A model generated the notes under the pieces. It was given only the letters and a program-made list of their open reading frames with translations. It had not been told where the DNA came from and searched no databases. Source: Aquanectria penicillioides (taxonomy: Eukaryota; Ascomycota; Sordariomycetes; Hypocreales; Nectriaceae). Taken from it: 64,000 bases of DNA. The stretch is taken from assembly GCA_003415625.1 (NCBI GenBank), contig PYIU01000001.1:5332746-5396745 (forward strand), read 5' to 3'. Positions 33,816 through 44,692 of this stretch are shown one piece after another. The position numbers and the translations under genes were made by a program. How positions within the stretch are numbered: position 1 is the first letter of the stretch; every line of letters begins with the position of its first letter.

Positions 33816-36800
33816 GGTGAGCGATTCGGCGCGGGATCGGTGGTGCGAGAGGAGGCTGGTAGGTTGAGGTTCCACGAGGACGACCAGGCGATCAATATCG
33901 TCGAGGCGCTTGAAGCGTCTGTGTCGCAAGGAGCGACTGCATAGATTGGCGGAGGTGACTTTTGTCAATACCTAAGGCAAGAGTGGGTTGTTGGATCAAT
34001 GGGAACCAAGTGCGATGTCAAAGTCGTCGGGTCGAGTGGGTGTGTTCGGGTGATGGTAACGAGCGGAGGCGGAGGCGGCAGTGACGATGAGAGCGGCAGT
34101 AGTAGCGGTAGTGCAAGTGCGACAAGACAAGACAATGCTATAGGAATGGAATGTGGACCACTGTCATGCGATCTAGTGGAAGGTCTCGGGTTAAACAAGC
34201 TCGATGACGACGTATAGGTGAAGAATAGATCGAAGATGGGCTTGGACAGGGTAGCATAGGCGTTGTTGTTCCTTACCGAGTAGAAGGGCAATATAAAAAA
34301 ATATATACTAATAATAAAGGAGCAGTGGTGAAAAAGACCGGCGGGAGAAGTATGACTCGAAAAGGTGTGCGAGGTAAGAGTCAAAGCAGCGAGGAGAGTT
34401 GGCGACGTCCAGGTTTGAGTTTGGAGAGAGAGCGAATGACGAGGGGGAGCCAAGCTAGGTACGCGACAGGGGAGGAGGAAGGAAGGAAGAAAGAAGAGAA
34501 AGAAAAAAGTGAGGCAGGCGCGACGTTAGAGGGTTGGATGGGATGGGATGGTGTAGTAGAAGTAGTCGTTAGTGGCCTGGTGTGTCTAATAACGGAGGGT
34601 GTGGGAGGGCAGGTCGACAGCGATCGAAGTTCTATGTAAGGGATGGCGCCGACTACCTACCTACCTCATTGCCTACTCTACTCGGTACCTTGCCTACCAA
34701 CTCGCCCGGCAGCCTTTGTCTAGTGGTTAGCTGACCTCGGAGGTGAGGTACATGGCGCAGTGCGGTACCGTTCATACTACCTCAAGTCACAGCAACATGC
34801 AACCCGGCCACAGAGACGCAGGTACGAAAGCCCTCGGCGCACCCACATCCACCCGACACCCACATCCACCTCCAGCAACCCACACGCGCCCACTTTCCAA
34901 CGCCCACCATTGCGGCCGAGCCACTCAGCGGCGCCGTCGCCGAACCAGGGGCAGTGCACCTGGCCGTGTGCCTGGGAACGCCAGTCTCAAGGTTGGCTTG
35001 AGGGGGGCAAACCTTGAAGCTGAGCGTGCGGGCGGCCTAGCAAGCAGACTCCAGCCCAAGGATCCATCCATGGCGCGTATCCCATGACTGTCCATCCGAC
35101 GCCCCTCCATCCAGACAGGGGTAGCCCCCGTTGGAAGCCAAAACGGCTGCCACTCAGGGAGGGAAAACTAGCTCGGCCCAGAGTCTTGCCTTTGTGAAGG
35201 AGATGTGTGTGTACGTGCGTGTATGTGTTCGTTCGTTCTGGCCAGGCCTTTTGCTTTGTGCACAACGTCCCACTCCGCTCTCACACACCATGAACTGCGA
35301 CCACCACTACTCCTCGATAGTGCTGAGCCCAGATCCTCAATTGTTCGACTAAACTCAGTAGTCTGCCCCCTCCAATTCCCCCTTGGCTCGCCACCAAGAT
35401 TCAAAGTCGTCGTTTGTCCAGACCAACTGCTGGCCTCGATCGTGGCCCGGCCGAGGAGCCGTGGTGTCCGCGACCGGGCCCAGATGCCTGGAACAGACGG
35501 GGCAGTGCTACCCAAGCTCCCTGTAAGTCCCTGCCAGGGCATGGAGGTCGTCATCGGTGTCAACCCGTCGCTTTTTTTAGGTGACGGCAAACTCAAGATG
35601 CTGCTTGCTGGTCGTGCGAGAGTCTAAATTTCTTCGTATAAGCCCTCCGGTACACGCAAACAAGACAAAAGGGGGTCCCGCGGGGTGCGGTAGGAGACGT
35701 ATTGGTGGCGGCCATTGGCTCACTGGACGCGGGCGGCACGGCACAGCGAAAGTAAAGAGAAACACTCCCCCTCGTACCCATACCTCCGCAGAGTCACTCC
35801 CGCCATGGAACTGGGTGCATCGTGCACAAACCCGCGCGCCAGGGTGCAAACGGAAGGGAAGGAAGGGAAAGGAAGGGTTTTGTTTTGCATCAGCCCGGAG
35901 CCTGGCCCAATATGGGTGTGAGAAACAGCACATCTCAGTGAGTCCCCAAGTCCAAACAGGACTAGAACCACCCATGGCCCCCCCCTGCACCAAGACCTTA
36001 CTTTCCCTCCCTCCCGAGCCATGAGAGCAAGCGGAAGGATTCTGGCAGCTATAGCGCAGCTGTGCTATGCCAGGGCAGGTGAATGAACGGTCGTGGCGGT
36101 GATTGTGGTGGTCACTTGTTGTCACCCTTTCTTTGTCACTCTTCTGCCTTCTGATTCCGTCACTATCACCATTGACTCTTAACGGATGAGATGAATACGC
36201 GCCTCTCAAGAACCCCCCCTCCGAGTGTGCTCGGTTCCCTCGCCTCCTTCTCCTTTCCTCTCTTCCTCCTGGCCTTCCTCCTGCTCCTCTCTCCTGAACC
36301 CCTACTCATCCCATTAAACTGCAACCGGCGCACAACCACATCTTGTAGCCATCATTGCACTCCGACTGCACTTGTGCGCGTGCTTGTGCCTGTGCCCCCC
36401 CTCCCTCTCATCCTCTGCCCTCGCGCGAGTCGATCGTTGCCAGACCAGTGTCTCGCGACGGGAACCAGGGGCACCCCGGTCGCCTTGGCTTCTCAATTGT
36501 CCAGCGACTCCAGTCCAAAACCAAACCAAACCGAACCACCCTCCTACCCGGAGTGGGGAAACCAAGACACAGAGAGACACGGCGTTGACAAAGCCCGGCT
36601 GCAATAAGATGTGATGGCGAAACTCGATAGAGTAGGTAAATAAACGAATAAATTAAGCTGTTAATTAATGCCCCGGATGGTGGCACTGACTACTATGATA
36701 TCACCCTCTCAAAGTCAATCTGGCTAAGAGGGATCCCATTCAGGTCAGAGTACGGATACTCCATCGCTGCTCGATTTCTCTTTTTGGCGTCTTTTGAGGC

Positions 36801-37207
36801 CCCCCAACCCTTACCCTTCTTGTTTCCTCCTGCTGCTTGACCCTGTCTGGCCTTTCTTCTGGGCTCTCTCCTGTCACCAACACCCAGTGGAGAGCCGCCC
36901 TGGCTAGTGCCCCGCGAGGCGAGGTTTTAGGGCGCTGTCCAATGTGCGTATTGATGTTTCGGGATCGGCGTGCAATCAATCACAATGTGACGGGTCGCTG
37001 GCTGCTGTCTTATTTCCTGTAGAGAACGACCCTTGTCGAAGCCACTGCCACCGATCCTAAATTCCTAATGGGCCTGCCCTCATGGTGGCGCTCAGAGAAG
37101 CCGCCCGAAACCCTTTCCCACTCTACCGGATGCGCGGTTTGCGTTTGGATGGGAATTTTGCACTTTGGCCATGGCTGCATCCTCTTCGGCACACTGAAAC
37201 CTGCGCC

Positions 37208-37229
37208 AAAAAAAAAAAAAAAAAAAAAA
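37208..37229. repeat. Homopolymer run of 22 A
   Basis: An uninterrupted A run in the gene-poor block between the PH-domain and coiled-coil genes. Confidence 0.9.
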
Positions 37230-40200
37230 CCCACCGCCCGTTCCTGTACATGTGCCTGTGCCATGTATTATGTGGGTAAAAGAGGGCCCCTGCTCCTCAC
37301 TGCACCACCTGTTGACTAGTCCGTACTGTCTCCCCCAAGAGCACGCCCCACGACCCACGTCCCCCAGCTTCCCCCGATTCGACTTTTGTCGACTCACCAA
37401 GACTCCCGTCGTCCCAGTGCCCCACACAACCAGCATCCACGTATGCATCTATGCAGTCGTACATGAGAGGAAGTCGTCAGTTGCTGGGATGAGTCTTTGT
37501 CTTGCATCACAACAAACAGACAATGTCAACAAATAAACAGCCGCCCGCTTACGGCCCTTAATTGACGACATATAGGGTCTATCGACTGCATCTGAACGGA
37601 GCCCCATCTACATACGGTATTGGGGGGGAGGATCTGGATGTAGGAGAAATTTTCGCATCAAGTCGAAGCAAAGGAATTGCAAAATTCCCATTCAGCCAAT
37701 TCCGCCGGCCTGGAAAGTGGGATGGCCTGGGATGGCCCGGGGCCAGGGGCCAGGTAGGCCTCGTCGGAGGCCAGGTCGTGTCGATTTCATGAAGCGAAAA
37801 CTTCGCTCTCGCCTTTGCTTTGGCCCGTTGTGCAGCGTTGGACCGTTGGCCGTACATATGTGTGCGCCCCTGCACATCTTCACCTTGCCGCCTCCGTTTC
37901 TCTAGGATGCAGACAGCCTTTGCAACAGACAGATTGATACTGTGCCATGTGCGGTTCCGCTCCTCCCCTCCTCTCCCAACCACTTAGCCCCCATCAAGCC
38001 GCCATCCAGCCATGATGATTGCTTTTGCGAAGTGTCAAACCCCATCACCATCAACTATCATCTCGGCTGTCAATAATTGATGGCTGGCAAGTCTCGCTAC
38101 TCTCTCCCATCCTGGCTTACGCCAAAGTACGTATCCTTCAGGGCTGCATTCTTTGCCCGACTTGGTGAACTTAACACGGCACACAGCGCACTAACCCTCG
38201 ACTACCATGACGCTGTGCCCGCTAGGTCGGTAGTGCCGGTAGGCCAGATTCTGGCGTCGTTGGGCTGGAATTGGTGCATAGACGGCAGATGCAGATCGCG
38301 TCGCCTTGTTCCTGCAGTAGCCCCAACTAAATGCTCAAATTTGTCTGGCTTTCGGTGTCGCCTTGTGGCTGCGACATCTGCACACTAAAGATTCAAAGAG
38401 AGATCCCTCTTTCCCCCAGAAGCATCTGGTTTGGCGAGGCTATTAAGGCCAGTGGCTCTTCATAAAACCAGCCCCCCATCTGCAGTCATCAAAGGAAGAC
38501 GCTCCCTGCTGCCCCATGGCTGACGTTTTCCCATGAGTGGTGTACCAAAGCCCTTCAAATTCGCACGAGGGTGAGCCCAAGTCTAGTGTTCTTAGTGGGC
38601 GTCTCGCTTGCATCCAGCCCCATACAGGCAAGGTACTGGGACGCTTACTCTGAGCCTTCCTCCCTTTCGCCCAGTGGAGCAGCGAGACGAGATAGTCGGA
38701 GAGAGCTTGGGAAGCCTGTCAGGGCCCGGTTTTCGTCTACTTCGTACATGGAATCATCCGTTGCACAGCACCCGGAACCTGGCAAAGTGCCGGGTGTTGG
38801 TGGCCGACCCCGGTAGTTGGATTGCTATCTTCGACATGCACACACACACACACATGCGGACATTTAGTCCGGACATATTTTTACGGCCCGGCGATGGTGA
38901 TCGGACGGCAACGCCAATGCTACCTCGCTCGAGAGATCGCTTCTGGGGTTTGATCGACGCGGCTAGTGTCCTTGCCACCATCAGACGCATTGTGGGCTTG
39001 GACATAGGTTGTCCACGTAGAGCTTCACTAGGCGTTACCAAAATGATTAGGTTCGCGCGTCCTTGCTTTTGCAAGCCTGCTAGTTCTTCTGGCTTTGGGG
39101 TCCGGCAGAGTGCCAACAGAGACAGGACCCCACGCCAATTCACTCAGATCAGTCACTTTGGGCGAAATGGGGCGAGGGCGAGCTCGCTTTGGCCAGCTGT
39201 TCCCTGGAAACAACTGGAACATTGGGTTGAGTTTTCCTCGCCCTTGGGACGAGGTGAAACAGCCAAAAGGAACAAAGGCGCGTCTCCATCTGCGGGAGGA
39301 CCCTCAGGACCCTCTCCGTTGTACTCCTCATCTCCACCACTAAGGACCCCGTCCGTCATTAATTTTTCATTTTTTTTTTTTTCCTCCCACAGCGTGGCAA
39401 GCAGGGAACACGAGGTCAATGAGGAAAGAAAAAAGAGAAAGCATGGGTGTGTATATGGACCAACGGCAGCCACGGCCACCTGCACACACAGACACATGTG
39501 ACATGAGCACCTATGGTATAGGGTACTCCCAGAGCAGGCGCCCGCAATGTATTCCGCCAGCGCGCCGGCCTGGGCGTCGGAGGATTCCATTCTGGCAAAT
39601 CGGAGCCTCATGAAATGGGCTGTTCAGCCCAGGTCGTTGGACGCCTTGGTGTTTCAGCATTGTTTCCCCGGACCCCCGGGAGTCGAGGCCATCCTCGGGG
39701 CCCTGCGTCTGTTCAGTCTCGCCCTCTCGTCTCTTCACGTCCCATGTTCAGCCGTCGGGGGATTACGCTTTGTCCTCGCCTCCTTCCCCATCATCCGAGA
39801 AAATCCTCGCTCCGTTGTGTAAAGGGGATGACGTGCTGGAACGCATGGTCGGCACGCTATGGCACCGGGGGATTTCAGAATAGGGCATTGAACGCGATGT
39901 CGTAGATCATTCTTGTCCGTAATAGCGTCGTCCGTGTGTTTTTTTTCTTTACTTTCCCTTTCACGATGGGCCTCGGACGACACTTGACACTGACACTCAT
40001 CCTGATACACGTAGGCACGGGGCAAATTCATCTCAACTCTCTCAGCTGCAGCCACCCTGCGTATGCGTAACTTTCGGGGCGGCTCCTCAAGCATTGGTCA
40101 TGATTATTCAAGCAGCGTGCCGTCAACTTCCGGCGGCGGTGTGAGGGAAAATCACTATTCACAGGTGCGGGCTGTTGGGGAAGGACGATATTCCTTGGAG

Positions 40201-40566
40201 ACCATAATTAGTTTGTAATCCACGGAACCTTTTTCAGCCTGGATTTTCTGTCCCAACGGATGTGGTTGCCATGGTCCTTGACTAATGACACTCTACGGTG
40301 GGTGTCGAAAACTTTCGACGCTGGGGCCGCCGCTTGTCTAGGCAAAACAGTACGTCTTTGTCCTTTGTCGTTAGCAGGTTGTAGACCAGACAGGATGAAT
40401 GGTGGATATTCCTGCGCAGTGACCCAGCGAGGTGTATGTGCATTGCGTCAGAGGGTCAACAATTGGTGTCCACGGGATTGATGATGCTGATGCTACCTCG
40501 CCTAGCCCTCGCATCTCGTAACCAAACAAACGTGCATGCTTGATCCCAGAATGCAATAGACGTGCA

Positions 40567-40590
40567 GTGCCAGTGCCAGTGCCAGCGCCG
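40567..40590. repeat. CAGTGC hexanucleotide repeat
   Basis: Three to four tandem CAGTGC units, followed by one diverged CAGCGC unit. Confidence 0.7.
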
Positions 40591-41317
40591 ACTGTGCATA
40601 GTGCTGTGCGTGAGGATCTAGATCAGAGATCATCCACCTGTTGTTTGATCGTGAACTGATAGTCCGTCATATGTCAGTCGAGCAGCTCTCAATCCCGATC
40701 ATTGCCCGCAATCCAGACCCCGAACGGTCGGCAATGACCACATGGTGATGCTGATCGCGCGTGGCATTCAAGTTGCGCCACTGCGTTTTGGAGCGCCACT
40801 GGGCTCAACGGCCGCTACCAGCAGCCGCTGCTAACGGTGTCGTCAGTCACCGACGTCACGGGCCTCACTCCAGCGCCACAGCAGGTCCGCAAATCGACAG
40901 ATGCCCCTTGTGATCACCCAAAACACTCCATTTGGGAGGCAGTCGTGATCAACATCCTCGGGATCACAATGCGGGCTCCGAGCCGGTTTGCCCTTACTAT
41001 GTACAGTCCTATTCAGCGCCTACTTCTCCTAGGTCACACCGAACTACCTGACTTAATGCGCTGCCCTCTTTAACCTTAGGTCCTTTCGCTGGCGCCCCTC
41101 TCGACTTCAGCGCTTGTGCTGCGTCATACAACTGCTCCGCAACCCCTCCATTCAACCTCCAACGCCGACTGAGAACCAGGCAACGACACAACCACAAGCT
41201 CCAACCACAACGCCGGACTTGGTCTGAGCCTGTTCGCGCGTATCCCCTTACCTCGCTCTTCAATCAAAACCCTCCAGCCACCAAGGGCCCCGGCCTCACC
41301 CGCATCTCCATACAGTC

Positions 41318-42433
41318 ATGGCTACCAACGGCGACGCAACTGCGAACCCCCGCAGCGAGTCTCCAACGAGATCGCCCCGTTCGGCCTCGATATCCCTACA
41401 AGCCGCGGCGACCATGAATGCAGGCCTCCAGCACGAGCCTTCGCGCAGTACGGCTCCTCCAAACAATTCCCCATCTTCCAATACTCTTCTGACTTTAGAC
41501 AGGGTCCTCCAGCAGCTCCCTACGTCACCGATCATCCCCGCAGACTGGCCGTCGCCGCTCTGCAGTCCTGATGAACCTCCAGCTCAATGACCCTTCGTTG
41601 CCAGCCCCCGGCGAAATGGTCAATGAACACTCTACACACCGCGCATCGAGCCCACAGCCTCTGTCCGGCTCACCCTTGCTTGCCGATCCCCATCATCACA
41701 GAGCTCCGAGTCTAGGAGAACTTCATCAAGAGCTCGAGGCCGAGCAGGAAGCGCATGTCGTAGGTTTCCCCAGCTTCTTCAGGTTCAAGAAATGAAGTTA
41801 GGCAGCTAACGTTTGGCAGAACCGCCTCCTCCAGATGATCCGCCAGCAGCAGCTCGAGCTCCAGCGGCTTCAGGCTGGCCAGCCGCAAACTCATAACTCG
41901 GCCGTCGATGACTCCATCTCTGAGCGTTCAGGGCATGGCACCCCACAGGCATCCACCACCCAAGTCAATATCCCCTCTGTACCATCCGTTGGCTCGTATC
42001 CGCGATCGGCTGGTCCTCGACATCCTCGTAGCTCTTTCGACATGGCCCGCGCCGACATCCAGCGACGGTCTAGAACACCCAGCAGGGGTGCATCGCCTCG
42101 ATTGCGATCGACCTCCATCGGTGGTGACAGCGGCGAGTGGGTTCTTGGGGGCCGGGACGAGAGTGCGTTTTACCAGGCCGAGACCCAAATGCTGGTTCGC
42201 GAGAACCAGATGCTCCGCATGCGTATCCGAGAGTTGGGTAAGATTTTTTCATAAAAATGCAAGGGTGATCGATCATATGCTAATGCCAATCTTAAGAGAA
42301 ACAATTAACCGACGTTTCCATCAGCTCCCCGGTTACACATGATCCACCTCATCCATCTCACCTTACAAGGACGTCGACTGCAGCAGAAAAGGAGGAGGAC
42401 AAGCTTTCCACGGAAGCTCCAAAAGATGCCTAA
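41318..42433 (+). CDS. Conserved fungal coiled-coil protein, function unknown
   Basis: Four exons (41318-41447, 41503-41759, 41820-42237, 42297-42433) give 313 residues; the last intron has a textbook branch site (TGCTAATGCC). The N-terminus is Ser/Arg-rich (SPTRSPRSASISLQAAATMN). After the first intron comes SSPQTGRRRSAVLMNLQLND, then SPLLADPHHHRAPSLGELHQ running into a coiled coil LEAEQEAHVNRLLQMIRQQQ that spans the second intron. A second predicted helix, AETQMLVRENQMLRMRIREL, precedes a short polar tail. I recognise this block order as a widespread fungal protein but know no function for it. The many SP/RS sites suggest phosphorylation, and the two coiled coils suggest oligomerisation. 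Several apparent stops in single frames are removed by the introns, and the model closes exactly. Confidence 0.8.
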
Positions 42434-42951
42434 AGCAGTACCTATGGGATGGTTTCGTTGGGAGAACACGAGATGCTATACTCAACTCAGAAAACATGAT
42501 CGTGATTACGGAGTTTAACGGGGCTGGGGATGAGACAGACGCGATAACTGGGAATAACCTATGATCAGTAACTCATACTTGGCGTTAGGGAATATGGGAA
42601 TGCTTTCAGAGTGCAATCAGCAACCGGGGAGTTTGACAAGTCTGTCAGTTCTATACGATGTTGAGGTGCTATTCAAGCTGGTTATCGATAGGCTAGGTTC
42701 CCGCAAATGGCATGTTTCTATGTCCTTCATGGCGACGTATATCAATTTGAAATGAAACACTTTTTGGTGGAAAATTCCATGTCACGACGCTGAATTTCGC
42801 AAAACCATGTATCTATGTAGTCCCTCATCTTTTGTTGCAGCAATGTGGATGCGGTGTATGGCGTAATGCTGATGTATGGTGCCACCACTCTTCACATACT
42901 ACCCTGAAGCTTCCTCCTCGACAACCAAAGTACACAGGGCCAGTCGTAGCC
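42434..42951. other. Intergenic region between the coiled-coil and L2HGDH genes
   Basis: No gene is visible. This is probably the 3' end of the coiled-coil gene and the promoter of the dehydrogenase gene. Confidence 0.6.
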
Positions 42952-44357
42952 ATGATGTCGCGGCCGTTGGCAAAATCGCTATCTGTAAGCTGGTGGGGTC
43001 TTCAGAGGCTCAATTTTAGCTCGACATCGGCGGCGAGGGCGGATTTCACTCATGCAGTAAGTCATTGACCCAAATGCCTCTTTCGCCGTGGGGAACTGCA
43101 TTTCACGAAACCGGTACATTCCGTATCATGACACCACAAGAGATTTAGTACTGGTGACTACGTGACCAAGTTCAACGACACTCGGCCACGAAATACACAT
43201 GAAATATGCTGACAACTTGAAAGGTTATTGGTGGCGGCGTAGTTGGGCTTGCCATTGCCCGCCAGCTCGCTCGTAGAGAGAATACCTCGACAATTCTCAT
43301 TGAGCGGCACAACGCCGTCGGAACTGAAACTAGCTCCCGCAACAGCGAGGTCATCCACGCGGGCATCTACTACGGACCCGGCAGCCTCAAGACTCAGCTC
43401 TGTATCCGCGGCAAGGGCCTGCTCTATGACCTCTGTGATAAGCACGAGGTCGGCTTCCGTCGCACGGGCAAGTGGATTGTCGCCCAGAATGACGCTCAAC
43501 GCGAGGCTCTCGACAGGATTCACGCTGTGTGCAAGGATCAACTGGGCGTACCGGTTCGATGGGTGAGCACGGAAGAAATCGAGCGAGATGGCGAGGGAGT
43601 CCATGCCGTTGCGGCCCTGGACAGTCCCACGACCGGCATCATCGATTCGCATGGACTAATGATGTGTCTTCTGGGCCTCTTCGAGGATACAGGAGGCGTG
43701 ACGGCACTCAATTCTCCCGTGACAGATATCACACCTCTCGGGGCAACCCCTGGCACTTCAGGTTGGGAAATCCAAGTCAAGGATGCCTCCACGGGCGAAA
43801 CTTCGACCATCACAACCGAGACCCTTATCAACGCTGCCGGGTTAGGCGCCATCGACATCCACAACCTCATTGTTCCCGCCGCGCAGCGTAAGCAGCTCTA
43901 CTACGCCAAGGGGAACTACTTTTCATACAGTGGCTCGCACCCCCGCGTCTCCAGGCTCATCTATCCAGCTCCAGAGCCTGGCGCTGCCGGCCTGGGAACA
44001 CATCTGACGCTTGACCTTGCTGGACGGCTGCGCTTTGGGCCCGACGTGGAATGGGTCGAAGACCCGAATGACCTCGCCGTAAACGCGACCCGGCTGCCCC
44101 AGGCCGTTAGCGAAATAAAGAAGTATCTCCCGAGCGTGGACGAAGCGCTGCTAGTCCCCGACTACTCGGGTATTCGGCCTAAGCTGTCGGATCGGGGCGC
44201 CGTGCTCAAGGGCAAGGGATTCAACGACTTTGTTATTCAAAAGGAGGACGGATATGAGGGTTGGGTGAATCTTCTGGGCATTGAGAGCCCAGGCCTCACG
44301 AGCTCGTTGGCAATCGCAGAGAGGGTTGAGGAACTCATGTATGGCAAGTCACAATAA
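42952..44357 (+). CDS. FAD-dependent L-2-hydroxyglutarate dehydrogenase (mitochondrial)
   Basis: Two exons (42952-43056 and 43224-44357) give 412 residues. Exon 1 encodes a basic/hydroxylated presequence (MMSRPLAKSLSVSWWGLQ...FSSTSAARADFTHA), typical of mitochondrial import. Exon 2 opens with VIGGGVVGLAIARQLAR, the FAD-binding Rossmann motif, then ETSSRNSEVIHAGIYYGPGS, the strongly conserved flavin-contact region of the L2HGDH/DAO family. GKWIVAQ and IDSHGLM follow, and LINAAGLGA is the second dinucleotide-interacting strand. Near the C-terminus are AKGNYFSYSG, LGTHLTLDLAGRLRFGPDVEW and VNLLGIESPGLTSSLAIAE. The enzyme oxidises L-2-hydroxyglutarate, a by-product of malate dehydrogenase, back to 2-oxoglutarate, and so acts in metabolite repair. 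Length is near the family norm. Assignment to L2HGDH rather than another DAO member rests on the SRNSEVIHAGIYY and GPDVEW motifs. Confidence 0.92.
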
Positions 44358-44692
44358 CGAACACCACGGAGATTACGATGCTGGTATATACTCGTAGGTA
44401 CAAATTGCATGAGAAATTACTACAACGAAAGAGTAGGTGTCATTCATGATGCGAAGAGAAGAAGTAGAAGAGGAAAACACCCATAGAGTGGGGAGAAATA
44501 TTGGGTGTGTGCTTGAGGTATCTCGTGTGTTTGCATGCGAAACAAAAAGGAATAAAAAAAAAAAAACACCACTCCAACTACCAAGTCATTGCACGTCATT
44601 TTTTGAGTCTCGAAAACACATCGGCCTGAAAGCAGGCCATCAAACGCCACTAACACCCATGAATGAGAATATTAATCCTCGACTTGATATCA
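44358..44692. other. Convergent 3' region between L2HGDH and the WD-repeat gene
   Basis: A 335-bp tail-to-tail spacer with A-rich stretches (A12 near 44557). It serves as the terminators of both genes; nothing else is seen. Confidence 0.6.

Larger units (their letters stand above)
33816..41317. other. 7.5-kb gene-poor block
   Basis: The left 650 bp is probably the 5' leader of the PH-domain gene; it has a possible GTAAGG donor at 34276 and TTAG acceptor at 33972. Beyond that I see no gene up to 41318. Open frames are short and mutually overlapping. The longest, at 38608-39501, starts without ATG, has no domain and runs through a poly-Phe tract encoded by T-rich DNA. ACCTA-type words occur near 34655-34690, an A22 run at 37208-37229, and a CAGTGC repeat at 40567-40590. 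The last few hundred bases are C-rich, as expected for the leader of the gene at 41318. Confidence 0.55.

Noticed and set aside
34705..34760. tRNA-like stretch (GTCTAGTGGTTAG)
   Set aside because: It resembles a D-arm A-box only; no acceptor stem, anticodon arm or GGTTCRANNC B-box follows.
38608..39501. 297-codon frame in the gene-poor block
   Set aside because: No ATG start, no domain; it includes a poly-Phe stretch from T-rich DNA and His/Thr runs from a CACA repeat. Opposing frames are equally open.
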